Of a DNA stretch of 64,000 bases, positions 19,601 through 28,184 are shown piece after piece; position 1 is the stretch's first letter; each line of letters starts with the position of its first letter. The stretch covers positions 1 through 64,000 of the forward strand of contig JAFDEF010000010.1 of assembly GCA_019310485.1 (NCBI GenBank). Direction: 5' to 3'. A program made the position numbers and the translations under genes. The DNA is from Deltaproteobacteria bacterium. Its GTDB lineage: Bacteria > Desulfobacterota > DSM-4660 > Desulfatiglandales > HGW-15. The notes under the pieces were generated by a model, which saw only the letters and a program-made list of their open reading frames with translations, made no database searches and was not told where the DNA came from.

Positions 19601-22600
19601 TCTATATTCAAGGGGATTTATCTAAAAAACGCAAGACTGAGATTTCCCTCAGAAATCACCTTGCCTGATTTGAGTGTCAGCGGCTTCTATGTCGATGGTA
19701 CCGGCGTGAACGGACGGGTTTCCCTCTCCGACTTGGGTTTAGACCTTGACGTAGCAGGCTTTTCAGGAGGTATTGAATCCATCACCATAGCCTTTGACCA
19801 TAATGCCTTGATAGAAGGGGCTCTTGCAGGAGATATCCATGTCCCCTTTATTGAAGCAGACTTTGGCTTCAGCCTTTTGATCACGGCCATTGGCGTGGAA
19901 ACACTTGATCTTACCGTAGCACAGGACAAAAGCGTCCGCATTGACGCGATGTTTCTAAATCTAGTCATTGCCCAGGGAAGCAGAATCGGCATTGAAAATG
20001 GGGTTGGAAAGGCCCGTCTAAACGGCTCGATCAGCACCCTTCAAGGCGCACCCATACAAATTAGCCAAATTGATTTCCAGAATCTTATAATTGACGCGCT
20101 TGGCGATGTGGACCTCAGCGAGGGCTGGATCCCAATCGGCAACCATCATACAGCCTTCCACGGATTTCCGTTTACTCTTACCAAAGTGGGACTGGGCAAA
20201 GATGATTCGAAGTATTTCTTAGGGCTGCAGGGAGGTCTAAGCATATGTCCGGAAATATTTGCTCTGTCCGCTGATACCAGGATCAAGATCCTTGCTACAA
20301 AGAGCGGGAATGCCCTGCAATATGATAGCACCAATGTTGATAAAATCTTCGTAGAATTTGGCGTTCCTCACGCCTTCAACTTCATGGGGGAGGTGGAATG
20401 GTATGAGTCCGATCCTGTTTATGGACGGGGTTTCAAAGGCGATATGGTGTTGTCAGCGGCGGATCTATTCCGAGCAGATGCCACTCTCAGGGTGGGAAAT
20501 ACTGGCAGCTATTTCTATTTTTTCATCCATGGAGATGTTGCTTTCCCCGGGGGAGGCGTACCTCTTAGCCCCCTTCCCCTTTCAGTCTACGGCTTTAACG
20601 GCGGTGCATTCTATAATGTAGCCCCTCCTAATCCTGACATTGGAGAAGCCGAGTACGTTCCGGAACATGGCCGTTTTGGCCTGATGGCCGGCATTGATAT
20701 GGGCACGTACGATGGAGGCTATACATTCAATGCAAAATTAGTGCTGATGATTGAAGTTAATCCAGTCGTAGTTACCATGACCGGCGACGGCTGGGTGTTG
20801 ACCAAAATAACCGACAGATCATCTTCACCCAGCATTGAAGCGCGACTCCAGCTGACCTTTGACCCATTTGTCTTGACGGCCAGTCTTGGTGTGAGTTTGG
20901 ACTTCCACGGGATAGTCCTAATCCCGGCTTCAGGGCAAGGGACGGCACAGGCCGACCTAAAATTCTCGGAAGAGGATTGGTACATCAACATAGGTACCAA
21001 GGAATCCCCCATCAGCATCAGAGCGCTTTACATGTTTAGCTGTGCTGGGTACTTCGATATAGGCAGCACTGGAATCGCCATGGGCTTTGAAAAGAGCCTT
21101 CATGCTGGTGGGCGCTGGTGGATCTTCTATGGTTACCTTGATACGGGCCTAAAGGCGGATGTTGCCGTCGGCTACAACCCGTTCTTCATTTACGGCGAAG
21201 TGGCCGTTTGGCTTGATGTACGTGCCGGCATTCACGTAGACGTGTGGTTCTGGGAAGGAGATATAGACATCATTAACGCAGGCGTAAGCGCTGACCTCGG
21301 AGTCCGTGCCCCAAATCCCACCAAGATCTGGGGTAGCCTGTCCGCGCATTTTAGTGTCCTAGGAGGCATTGTACATGGCAGCTTCAGCATGTCCTTCTCA
21401 TGGTCCACCGGAGCAGAGGGCGAAGTCAGCGGCGCAGGAGGCGAAGAGCTGCAGTTGCCGCCTGCTATTGTTTACACATGTCCGCAAAATGGTTCAACTG
21501 ACGTGCCCTTGGCTGCAAAATTCTTCGTAAAGTTTCCCATGACTGAAGGGGAAATACGCACCGTAGGCGACTGGGAGTATAGGGTGCGCTTCAGTTCGCT
21601 CCGGCTTTTTGGCATCTTCCCTGAAGCGGGAGGAGCAAGGCAACCGGTATACGCTCAGGATAAGGGAATTGGTGAAGACCGCATGACAGCTTATTTCTAT
21701 CCACGAGATATTCTTACCCCTGGCGCACATTACCGGTTAGAGGCTGTCGCTTATATGGAAAAGAGATTCCAGGGCGGGCCATGGCAGATTGATGGCGATT
21801 ATGAATTCGCCTCAGAGTTCCAAACAGGGGAAATGGCCCAGAGGTGGGACCAGTATGTGCGGTCGGTGTACCCGCGGCCGGGACAGAAATATGTGTATAC
21901 TAATTCAGATATAGACGTCCTATTCGCCGCCCGCATGCCCGATGATTTGTATCACGTAGGAGTATACAAGAAGGCAGGTGGTGGATGGGAGGAAGTTGTT
22001 TATCCCACTACACAACCACACTTGAGCCACAATAGAGATAGAATCCACTGTGAGGCATACGATCCCGCGTTTGGTTATCACTGGGCTCCCACCACCAACT
22101 ATGAGCTGAGGGTTTATAAGAGGATTCCAGACGGACAGGGAGGTTATATCGATCAAGAAGTCTACACTCTCCCGTTCAAGACCTCAGCCTATGAGAACTT
22201 CGCTCAGATGATACATGCCAGTCCATTTATGTGCAACGCCAGACTGGCATGGGGTTTGGACCAAACTCCACCTTACTTGTTCCGCGTGATTTCCTTTGAT
22301 ACCGTCGAACCCATAAACTGGAAAGATATGGAGAAGATAATCTTGAGACCTATTCCAGGCTGGACTGGCACCGCTGAGGTAGAGCACAGGCTTGGGTATG
22401 CTGAGATACTTGTACAAAGAGATGTACGCATTTTTGGTCTAGTGGGTAATGCTCCAGTTTCAATGACAATAGCTGCTCCGGTCAAGATTAGCTGCATCGT
22501 AAACTTTGATGGAGCTCACCATAGGAGTTGGGACACACTTCAGACAATCAGGTATTATATAGACTTTACCAACATCTTTTTCACCCCTGATCTTGATGCA

Positions 22601-22849
22601 ATTCAAGCAGAGTTACCTTGGCTGACAGTCAGGAATGCTTTTGTTACAAATTATACATTATCTAATGAAGAAAAACAGGAACTGTGGAGCGCCCTTCAGA
22701 TGGACCCAGGGGTTGGAGGAGAAAACCATACCCTTTTCCAAGTCTATCTTAGGCATAGGTCAATTGATGAAAGCTTTGATCCTCTTAATACGAGGGAAGC
22801 ACGGATACAACTGCATATTCCTCACGACAAACTCGGACAATGGCGGTAA
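16619..22849 (+). CDS. Giant secreted multidomain beta-rich protein (about 2,076 aa)
   Basis: The ATG at 16619 has GGAGA about nine bases upstream and leads straight into a signal peptide; the ATG at 16595 has no such site. Modules in order: a PKD-like domain (WGDGTSNQF, HTYPSPGTYTV; about 30-120), an Ig-like domain (about 125-210, DAAGNTG), an invasin-like domain (to about 340), a region with a CARDB-like domain (about 665-760), and a remarkable central stretch of roughly 700 residues of alternating short beta strands with almost no charge clusters (about 890-1590). An SbsA-type Ig-like domain follows (CPQNGSTDVPL, about 1620), then an unassigned C-terminal 400 residues. Surface or extracellular location is likely; I see no enzymatic motif. 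It sits between the barrel gene and the FN3 gene, spaced as one operon. Confidence 0.8.
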   Translation: MEKRRTKILFVIGLVVLVAFSGISKSLADTSLTVTQIAPLTVRASWTFDLTLCDDPGAFGYLLQWGDGTSNQFSVGSGTAEHTYPSPGTYTVRLLLQTESATSPPGCSPQQTITVTGGDSVPPTITIISPTSSPSYTTSTPSITLAGTASDNVGVTQITWANDKGGSGTAAGTTAWTAAGINLQSGSNVITVTAHDAAGNTGTDQLTVTYTPPAGAFNVIPSPSSSGVVPWQSNSIPVIYTGTAAGGATLTATSSQGQFVTQSGTVLGSINSPVSIHIAKGTGTAPENVIIPASIISAALNAKQNRILYRRTFTSGANSATTEVALQIVPPSAGPFSLVRMTLQFIQESESPFLSTSRTTRIVSLGRVTVPRNSTGLKAEAHIVYNGGGLLTGQWKVDGQIIGYVAQYLYPGIREATVRSPDVPGLPTYDTGQHSVELEILQPIPPFDEPVIYYFVTGQEEAPPPLTLQLISPDPNATVPLAGPGGTGLQFRWQTLSMPCIYHFEIYPAYAAAPHGANLPFGGAASASAPTPIVSADTEQGTYTLAEIDAENLQPGVEYVWHVSALQENTPVASSEDRHIIFEAPQAQGGEPYFEYLHIIQTTPLQQAPGTQDFSPTEPQSHWFHFGPKSAYAMEIGPSGLSSVGTSQMSTTGTEGQGSAEIQVSQGMNVTIRAGLKNPGTQEKRNVYVQFLVDGEAIDVSFVPVLAPGQLVVVETTYEVPDSYSHTVEVRASEVSGEQATVFASIGGYLANEQGEQTHIPTEPPEEGYWIGAFNLKPANVTNPDPDNFTGSGVIEIPFMSEYPVDFSGLKINEEEKKVTEGEVRLELGEHEIEIGPASVYLTSIIFQPDRATCEGHAQVPLIFSPDPLELSLADLIVQPEGLSGKLKLQNQATFSLTDPLDFSLTLDSNSYIRVSHNQLVGSSLNGSVQVPDQFLNFLGNVTGIQFSGFGITTDGGLYGEATLPETQIGGTNISVSGTVVIDLTSTKSPGNLGSIFKGIYLKNARLRFPSEITLPDLSVSGFYVDGTGVNGRVSLSDLGLDLDVAGFSGGIESITIAFDHNALIEGALAGDIHVPFIEADFGFSLLITAIGVETLDLTVAQDKSVRIDAMFLNLVIAQGSRIGIENGVGKARLNGSISTLQGAPIQISQIDFQNLIIDALGDVDLSEGWIPIGNHHTAFHGFPFTLTKVGLGKDDSKYFLGLQGGLSICPEIFALSADTRIKILATKSGNALQYDSTNVDKIFVEFGVPHAFNFMGEVEWYESDPVYGRGFKGDMVLSAADLFRADATLRVGNTGSYFYFFIHGDVAFPGGGVPLSPLPLSVYGFNGGAFYNVAPPNPDIGEAEYVPEHGRFGLMAGIDMGTYDGGYTFNAKLVLMIEVNPVVVTMTGDGWVLTKITDRSSSPSIEARLQLTFDPFVLTASLGVSLDFHGIVLIPASGQGTAQADLKFSEEDWYINIGTKESPISIRALYMFSCAGYFDIGSTGIAMGFEKSLHAGGRWWIFYGYLDTGLKADVAVGYNPFFIYGEVAVWLDVRAGIHVDVWFWEGDIDIINAGVSADLGVRAPNPTKIWGSLSAHFSVLGGIVHGSFSMSFSWSTGAEGEVSGAGGEELQLPPAIVYTCPQNGSTDVPLAAKFFVKFPMTEGEIRTVGDWEYRVRFSSLRLFGIFPEAGGARQPVYAQDKGIGEDRMTAYFYPRDILTPGAHYRLEAVAYMEKRFQGGPWQIDGDYEFASEFQTGEMAQRWDQYVRSVYPRPGQKYVYTNSDIDVLFAARMPDDLYHVGVYKKAGGGWEEVVYPTTQPHLSHNRDRIHCEAYDPAFGYHWAPTTNYELRVYKRIPDGQGGYIDQEVYTLPFKTSAYENFAQMIHASPFMCNARLAWGLDQTPPYLFRVISFDTVEPINWKDMEKIILRPIPGWTGTAEVEHRLGYAEILVQRDVRIFGLVGNAPVSMTIAAPVKISCIVNFDGAHHRSWDTLQTIRYYIDFTNIFFTPDLDAIQAELPWLTVRNAFVTNYTLSNEEKQELWSALQMDPGVGGENHTLFQVYLRHRSIDESFDPLNTREARIQLHIPHDKLGQWR

Positions 22850-22865
22850 AGATGGAGGAGAGAGT

Positions 22866-24911
22866 ATGAAACTTATTGCGAGGTCTTTTCTCTTTATAAC
22901 ACTGCTCGTGCCTACAATTGCCCTTGGCTCAACCAAGCCTTACCCTTTTCTCGTGGGGGCTGGTAAAGGCAGCATCATACTCCGTTGGGCACCTCCTGAG
23001 GCAGGCTTTCCTGAAGGCGGATTCAATGTATACAGAAAGCCTGTTGGCACGACTGTGTGGAGAAAATTAAACCCAACCCCCCTGGTAAGAATCACTGACC
23101 AAAAGGTATTGAGAGAAAGGCTTGGGGATGATCTTTTCAAGGCCGTGAGCGGGCTTATATCCCCTGCTCCTCTGAAGGTCAAAGGAGAAAGGAGCAGGAA
23201 GATACAGGAAGGAAATAGACTATCCCTGCTGTTACTATATGCAGACTTCAGTCCAAAGGTTGCGGATGTCTTGGGTCTCAGGTGGGAGGACCATGAAGTG
23301 AAGAGAGACCAACGATATGTCTACCGTTTGACTGTGTTGGGACCCCGAGGCAAGGAATCCACTCTGGCCACTTTGGCCAAACCCATCGCGTTGGAAGATT
23401 ACAGGACCGTGACAAAACCTCTTGGCTTTTCCGCGAAACCGGGGGATGGGGAGATATCCTTTTTCTGGATAAAAGAACCCAGGTTTTCGGCCTATAACCT
23501 TTATAGAAGTGACCAAGAAAATGGAACATACGAAAAGATTAACACAGCGCCTATCATAATTCTTACCACAACCGGCAAATCAGGTGAGGAGAAGGTGTCT
23601 GAAATACTTTTCAAGGACACCAAGGTGAGAAATGGCAAGACCTATTGGTACTACCTCGAGGGAGTTGACGCCTTCGGTAGAAAGAGTATCCCTACGCAAA
23701 AGATCAGTGCAACTCCGATTGACCTTACCCCCCCAATGGCGCCAGGAGACCTTAAAACAGAAGTGGAGGGCACCACGGTTAATCTTTCATGGGAAAAGAG
23801 TCCCGAAAAAGATGCATACGGTTACCATGTCTACCGCGGTCTCGGTTACAAAGGGCCATTTGCCCGCCTTACAAAGGATCCAATCCCTGCATACTATACC
23901 CACTATAAAGACAAAAACTTACCATTGAGGGCCACGTTTTGGTATTACGTCACCGCTGTAGACACAACAGGCAACGAGAGTGGACCCTCTTACACTGCTC
24001 CCGCCAACATTGTTGACAGGGAACCTCCTGCCCCTCCCAAGGGCCTTAAAGGCAAGGCTGAACCCGGGAAGGTTATACTGTCATGGATTCCCAACAAAGA
24101 GGAAGACTTGGCAGGATATCGAATCTACCGTGCGATGGAAAAGGATTCCAAACACTATGCCCTCCTAAATGAGGAACCTGTAAAAAAGGCGAGCTTTGTC
24201 AATGAACTGCCAAAGACCGCAAGTGATAATCCTTTCTTCTTCAAAATAAAAGCTGTGGATACGTCTGGAAACGAGAGTGAATTTTCGAACCCCGTAAAAG
24301 TGAAACTACCTGACGTGATGCCGCCCATTGCACCTGTTTTTAGGACATTCAGGGTCAGGGAAGGCACAATCGAACTTCGGTGGTACCCGAACACAGAAGA
24401 TGATCTTGCCGGATATGATATCTATCGTTCAAAAGCTGGTGACAAACCCGCCACCTCCACAAAACTCAACAAGAAGCTCATTCCTTCCGTGCAGCATTCA
24501 TTCACCGACAAGGGTATGAGTGCGGGGGAAAAATACGTTTATGCCTTGAGGGCCGTGGATACCAGCGGAAACGCCTCGCCTCAATCCCGACCCCTGGTGG
24601 CAAGCACTTTTGACAAGACTCCGCCTCCCCCTCCTGGTGAGTTAAAAGCAAAAAGCCTTAAGGATGGAAAAGGCATCCTCATTACCTGGAAGATGCCCCG
24701 TGCCCGGGATCTCAGGGGGGTGATACTCTATCGTGCCAGCAAGAAAACAGGGCCCTATTATCCTGTAAGTCCGGTGACTGTTGAAACCCGTTTTCTGGAT
24801 ACCAGGGTTCGAACGGGGAAAGTTTACTATTACCGCACGGCATCCATCGACCGCTCAAACAATCGGTCCCAGTACAGCAAAGTGGTTCAAGTTCACACAA
24901 AGAAGCCCTGA
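22866..24911 (+). CDS. Secreted fibronectin type III repeat protein
   Basis: 681 residues from the ATG at 22866, which follows GGAGGAGAG; the same frame is open further upstream but only inside the previous gene. A signal peptide (about 1-20, ending ALGS) is followed by an N-terminal FN3-like unit interrupted by a charged insertion, then four clear FN3 repeats recognisable by repeated W-x-P/S-x5-D-x2-GY-x-(I/V)-YR and AVDTSGNES-type endings. It begins 16 bases after the giant protein gene. Probably a surface or extracellular adhesive or scaffold protein, perhaps working with the giant protein. Confidence 0.85.
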   Translation: MKLIARSFLFITLLVPTIALGSTKPYPFLVGAGKGSIILRWAPPEAGFPEGGFNVYRKPVGTTVWRKLNPTPLVRITDQKVLRERLGDDLFKAVSGLISPAPLKVKGERSRKIQEGNRLSLLLLYADFSPKVADVLGLRWEDHEVKRDQRYVYRLTVLGPRGKESTLATLAKPIALEDYRTVTKPLGFSAKPGDGEISFFWIKEPRFSAYNLYRSDQENGTYEKINTAPIIILTTTGKSGEEKVSEILFKDTKVRNGKTYWYYLEGVDAFGRKSIPTQKISATPIDLTPPMAPGDLKTEVEGTTVNLSWEKSPEKDAYGYHVYRGLGYKGPFARLTKDPIPAYYTHYKDKNLPLRATFWYYVTAVDTTGNESGPSYTAPANIVDREPPAPPKGLKGKAEPGKVILSWIPNKEEDLAGYRIYRAMEKDSKHYALLNEEPVKKASFVNELPKTASDNPFFFKIKAVDTSGNESEFSNPVKVKLPDVMPPIAPVFRTFRVREGTIELRWYPNTEDDLAGYDIYRSKAGDKPATSTKLNKKLIPSVQHSFTDKGMSAGEKYVYALRAVDTSGNASPQSRPLVASTFDKTPPPPPGELKAKSLKDGKGILITWKMPRARDLRGVILYRASKKTGPYYPVSPVTVETRFLDTRVRTGKVYYYRTASIDRSNNRSQYSKVVQVHTKKP

Positions 24912-24913
24912 GC

Positions 24914-25001
24914 GTAACAGCTCAATAAAAAGGGGCGGAAGGGTTTTTATGATGCGACTGGCGGAAGGGCATTGCATTATCCCTAAATATTGAGCAGTTA
25001 C
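24914..25001. repeat. Inverted repeat after the FN3 gene
   Basis: GTAACAGCTCAATA (24914-24927) is mirrored by TATTGAGCAGTTAC (24988-25001) with 13 of 14 positions complementary and a 60-base spacer. It lies between convergent genes. No T-run follows either arm, so it is not a standard terminator. It could be a small mobile-element footprint. Confidence 0.4.
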
Positions 25002-25022
25002 TCCTGAACCTCGTAAAGCAGG

Positions 25023-25499
25023 CTAACGTTGCGGAGATTTGGTTTCCTTTATCCTGTGTTCTTGCCCGCCTACCCTGATAAAACACCGGCCGTCCTTCTC
25101 CTCTATCAGGTCCGCTATCCTCACCAGGGCCTGCTCTGTAAACTTTATCCTTTCCCCTCCTGCCTCCATGTAGAGGCTATCTCCCTTTATGAACATCTTT
25201 GAGGGTTCAAGCTTGATACGTTTTCCAGTGTTCAACACCAAGATAAGTTCATCGTCCCTCACTACTTCGAAAACGAAAAGCGCAGTATCTTCATAGGGAA
25301 AGTAGACTTTTTCTCTGTACCCGGGATGGACCTGAAAAAGATAATAGCCTTTCTTGTCTTTTCTTATTGAGGAGTGAAAATAATTGATGATCTTGCGGTG
25401 AGTGAATTTTTCTTCCCTGTTGTGCCAGAAGCCGTTTCCGTCAAGCCAAAAAACCGCATCTTCTCTAGGAACTACAATTTCTTTTATCTTTTCTTTCAT
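25023..25499 (-). CDS. DUF1285-like conserved protein
   Basis: 158 residues from the ATG at 25499 (MKEKIKEIVV). The frame is open further upstream, but that extension overlaps the previous gene and a strong hairpin. The core has the pattern of DUF1285-type proteins: FWLDGNGFWHNREEKFTH, YFHSSIRKDKKGYYL, and KVYFPYEDTALFVF. It is a soluble protein without signal or membrane segments. Biochemical function is unknown. It lies 43 bases downstream of the secreted-protein gene on the same strand. Confidence 0.7.
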   Translation of the reverse strand: MKEKIKEIVVPREDAVFWLDGNGFWHNREEKFTHRKIINYFHSSIRKDKKGYYLFQVHPGYREKVYFPYEDTALFVFEVVRDDELILVLNTGKRIKLEPSKMFIKGDSLYMEAGGERIKFTEQALVRIADLIEEKDGRCFIRVGGQEHRIKETKSPQR

Positions 25500-25507
25500 T
25501 AGATATG

Positions 25508-25533
25508 GGGGCCGACCCCAAAGGGCCGGCCCC
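25508..25533 (-). terminator. Strong GC hairpin between two minus-strand genes
   Basis: Read on the minus strand, GGGGCCGGCCC-TTTG-GGGTCGGCCCC folds into an 11-bp stem with a single G-U pair. It lies between the secreted-protein stop at 25543 and the DUF1285-like start at 25499. No U-run follows, so it is at best a pause or attenuator, or an mRNA-stabilising element at the end of the upstream message. Confidence 0.4.
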
Positions 25534-25542
25534 GCGGTGTTC

Positions 25543-26613
25543 TTATGGAATGGCACCACCAATGCCTATCCAGTCATTATTTGGTGCCTGCTGAGTATCA
25601 AACCAAACCCCGTCACCCGGAAGGATCAGGACAATAGTGCCGTCGGCATTATCCCTTAGCCACCCGGTCCAGGGGTCATTTCTTGTCAGGGTTCCACCTA
25701 TATCCTGTGAACCCCCGGCTGAGTCATGGTGTGTTCCGGTGTAGGTAGGGTCAGACGCGTTGGTTACCGTCACATTCCCGTAACCGCCGTCATCATCATT
25801 GAAGGTAAACTGCCCTGACAGGTCAAGACTGCTTAAGTCCTGGCGTTTCACGCCTACAATGATCCCGGGCCCCTGAACACCGTCTACGTTCTTGAGATCC
25901 CCTATCATCACCTTGCCCCCGCTTGCAGAGGGAAGTAGCATCATCTTAACGATTTCATTTCCTCCGGAGACTACGCTGATCCGCCCATTTCCAAGGTCTT
26001 TCCAGGTTCCGCTATTAACAACAGCAGCAGGAGGAGTGGCCCCGAGATCGCCATCGGAGGCCTCCCACGTGCCACCGGCATCCACCTTAAAGGTGCCGTA
26101 GTACGATTTGTAGCCCGCAGCGCATTGACCGGAATCCAGGGAGTCGTCGCATTGGAAGTTGATGTAGTTGTAAATACCGGCTATCTCTGTAGCTGTATAA
26201 GAGGTTGTGAGTGCCGGAACTCCTGCAAAAAGCATTGTGGTCGGATTACCGCTGACAGTAAGATCCGCTCCTCCAACAAGAAGCGTATTGGGAAGTAGAA
26301 TCAGCCGGGCATTCGGGTCACTGGAAGGCGTGTAGGTACCATCATCGTTATGTGTCAATGTGCCGCTGCCAGTGGTTCCTGCCAGTTCAAAATCACTTTC
26401 AACAATATTGTAAGAATAACTCAGATTGCTCGTGTTAATCGTATAGGTAAGCAGGTCTCCTATACTTCCTCCTGAATTATAGGTGGTGCCGCTCGTGGTT
26501 GTTGTGACTCCGCCGCCCCCACCGGTAGCCAGTATAGTGATTAACCCCAGGGCAGCAACCCCTGCCAGCAACACGTAACGTAGATTCTTGGCCAAAAGCT
26601 TTTTCGTTTTCAT
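25543..26613 (-). CDS. Secreted glycine/threonine-rich protein
   Basis: 356 residues. A basic N-terminus (MKTKKLLAKNLR) and hydrophobic stretch (about 13-28) lead to ILATGGGGG, a segment often seen at the start of exported proteins in deltaproteobacteria. No lipobox cysteine is present there. The mature region is acidic, rich in G, T, S, N and D, with repeated short strands (for instance GTLTHNDDGTYTPSSD and DGTIVLILPGDGVW), suggesting an extracellular beta structure. I do not recognise a family. It starts 5 bases after a VanZ-like membrane protein gene. Confidence 0.72.
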   Translation of the reverse strand: MKTKKLLAKNLRYVLLAGVAALGLITILATGGGGGVTTTTSGTTYNSGGSIGDLLTYTINTSNLSYSYNIVESDFELAGTTGSGTLTHNDDGTYTPSSDPNARLILLPNTLLVGGADLTVSGNPTTMLFAGVPALTTSYTATEIAGIYNYINFQCDDSLDSGQCAAGYKSYYGTFKVDAGGTWEASDGDLGATPPAAVVNSGTWKDLGNGRISVVSGGNEIVKMMLLPSASGGKVMIGDLKNVDGVQGPGIIVGVKRQDLSSLDLSGQFTFNDDDGGYGNVTVTNASDPTYTGTHHDSAGGSQDIGGTLTRNDPWTGWLRDNADGTIVLILPGDGVWFDTQQAPNNDWIGIGGAIP

Positions 26614-26618
26614 TTTTC

Positions 26619-27116
26619 TTACTTACTCTCCTTCTTCATTGTTTTTGTTAACACAAAATAGCCTGCTACCGTACCAAGCGCAACAGCCACCACATCCTGG
26701 AGGTCAAAAGTCCCTCCTTTAAAAAAAGGCCCTGCATTTTCAAGCACCGGCACCTTATTAAACCATTCAGGGATTATTTTCAAGGCAATTCTGTTGAACT
26801 TCTGGAAAACTTCAAAGGCAATCTCGATAAGAAACCAGCTAAGGCTAACAACCAGGTACTCTATTTTCCGCTTTGAAACCAGTCCTGCTGTAATCAGTAT
26901 AAAAGAAAAGACGTGAAGAAAATCAGGAAGGCTGTTGCCGATCACTCCAAATACATGCGGAAACACGTGATAGAGGCTGATTCTAAGTTTACTGGCATAA
27001 ATAAAGTAAGTTTTTTCCGGGGGTCTCGAAATCAGATATACAAAAGCTCCCAGGCAAAGTGCCAGCACGCCAATGCCGATTTGCAGCCCATTCACATTTT
27101 TCCTGAAATCAGCCAT
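26619..27116 (-). CDS. VanZ-like membrane protein
   Basis: 165 residues with about four hydrophobic segments (about 12-30, 58-78, 84-102, 140-158). The pattern of a conserved D and H in the second segment (NSLPDFLHVFSF) and GTFDLQDVVAVALGTVAGYF near the C-terminus matches the VanZ-like family. Such proteins have no settled biochemical role outside glycopeptide-resistance operons. The gene is part of a minus-strand run with the secreted protein downstream and a small membrane protein upstream. Confidence 0.68.
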   Translation of the reverse strand: MADFRKNVNGLQIGIGVLALCLGAFVYLISRPPEKTYFIYASKLRISLYHVFPHVFGVIGNSLPDFLHVFSFILITAGLVSKRKIEYLVVSLSWFLIEIAFEVFQKFNRIALKIIPEWFNKVPVLENAGPFFKGGTFDLQDVVAVALGTVAGYFVLTKTMKKESK

Positions 27117-27155
27117 AGAATAAGCGGCCTATTGAACAGAGCACAGGGAGAGTTG

Positions 27156-27347
27156 TTAGCTCCTATAGGACCAGACAATTACTCCATTGAATACAGCACC
27201 AAGAAAAACAACAAAATATGCACCGGGTCTGCCGTGAACCAAGGCGTGATAAAGACCCAGAGCCATAAGTGTGCTCCCAATCACGATTCCTACAATGCTC
27301 GCAATTGTAAGTTTTTTCTTTTTCTCTTTTCTTCCGGCTTTCTTCAA
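27156..27347 (-). CDS. Small two-helix membrane protein
   Basis: 63 residues: a lysine-rich N-terminus (KKAGRKEKKKK) and two membrane helices (about 14-34 and 42-60) ending WSYRS. Its start overlaps the stop of the upstream response regulator by 4 bases, so expression is coupled to it. The function is unknown. The positive-inside rule puts the N-terminus in the cytoplasm. Confidence 0.68.
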   Translation of the reverse strand: MKKAGRKEKKKKLTIASIVGIVIGSTLMALGLYHALVHGRPGAYFVVFLGAVFNGVIVWSYRS

Positions 27348-27709
27348 TCGAGAACTCTCCGAATTGCCTCCAGCAGATCCTCTATTCTGAAGGGCTTTGT
27401 GAAAACCCTTACAGCACCAAGCCCTTCAGCCACTTCAAGGTAGGGCTCAGGGCCAATATTGGCACCACCTGAGATAGCAATGATTTTCACATCCGGGTTC
27501 TCAAGCCTGAGGTCCAGGATTGTTTCCATGCCGTTTTTGCCCGGCATAACCATGTCGGTTATGACAAGGTCGGCCGGTCTTTCCCTGTAAAGCTCCACTC
27601 CGCGCGTACCATCAGGAGCATCCAGGACTTCGTAAGCCGAATCCTCCAGGACTTGCTTGAGCATGGCCCTGATTTCCTCTTCATCTTCTATTATCAATAT
27701 TAGCGCCAA
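27344..27709 (-). CDS. Single-domain response regulator
   Basis: 121-residue receiver domain without output domain, CheY-like in architecture. The acidic residues E8-D9, phospho-acceptor D52 (ITDMVMPG), S80 and switch lysine K105 (FTKPF) are all present, so it should be phosphorylatable. No histidine kinase is adjacent. It is coupled to a small membrane protein by a 4-base overlap; whether that partnership is functional is not known. Confidence 0.9.
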   Translation of the reverse strand: MALILIIEDEEEIRAMLKQVLEDSAYEVLDAPDGTRGVELYRERPADLVITDMVMPGKNGMETILDLRLENPDVKIIAISGGANIGPEPYLEVAEGLGAVRVFTKPFRIEDLLEAIRRVLD

Positions 27710-27758
27710 GGTTTTTCCCTTCCCTACCCTGCAAGTGCATGCGCCCTGGCTTATCCTG

Positions 27759-28163
27759 TCAGAAACCCCTGTATGCTATGTCATCATCTGGATCATATGT
27801 GCAATCATAATACTCTATTACCTGGGCGTCTTCCACTGCCTTAAAGCGGTGGGCGCACCTTGGATAAATGATCACTCGCTGGCCCTCGTGCAACTCAAGC
27901 TCCGATCTCTTCCCTGTGTCCAAGTCCACAAGGCTGACATTGAGCTTTCCGCTTATTATGTAGAAGTGCTCTACCTTTTTTGCATGGTAATGGCCACCCC
28001 TGTAATGGCTCTCGCCCTTTTTGAGGCTAAAGTACCCCAGGTGTTTGAAGTTTTCCCCGTCTTCGATAAGAGCGAGCTCTCCTCGTGGCTGTAAAAGTCG
28101 CTTTTGCCGCAAAAACTTGTCCGTTACCGGCAAATCTTCTATTATTATTTTTTCTTCCCTCAT
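27759..28163 (-). CDS. Cupin-fold protein, sugar-isomerase-like
   Basis: 134-residue single cupin. The metal-binding first motif is present as GGHYHAKKVEHFYIISG (H-x-H, then E-H) and the second as YPRCAHRFKAVEDA with its histidine. The sequence resembles cupins of the WxcM/FdtA type involved in deoxysugar-nucleotide isomerisation, but no sugar genes are nearby, so substrate is open. It is followed 21 bases earlier in the transcript by a small cysteine-containing protein gene. Confidence 0.78.
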   Translation of the reverse strand: MREEKIIIEDLPVTDKFLRQKRLLQPRGELALIEDGENFKHLGYFSLKKGESHYRGGHYHAKKVEHFYIISGKLNVSLVDLDTGKRSELELHEGQRVIIYPRCAHRFKAVEDAQVIEYYDCTYDPDDDIAYRGF

Positions 28164-28184
28164 GGAGTTAACAATGACGTTCCA

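Noticed and set aside
22635-22865. Upstream extension of the FN3 protein frame
   Set aside because: It lies inside the giant protein gene in another frame. The ATG at 22866 has a ribosome-binding site and a signal peptide directly after it.
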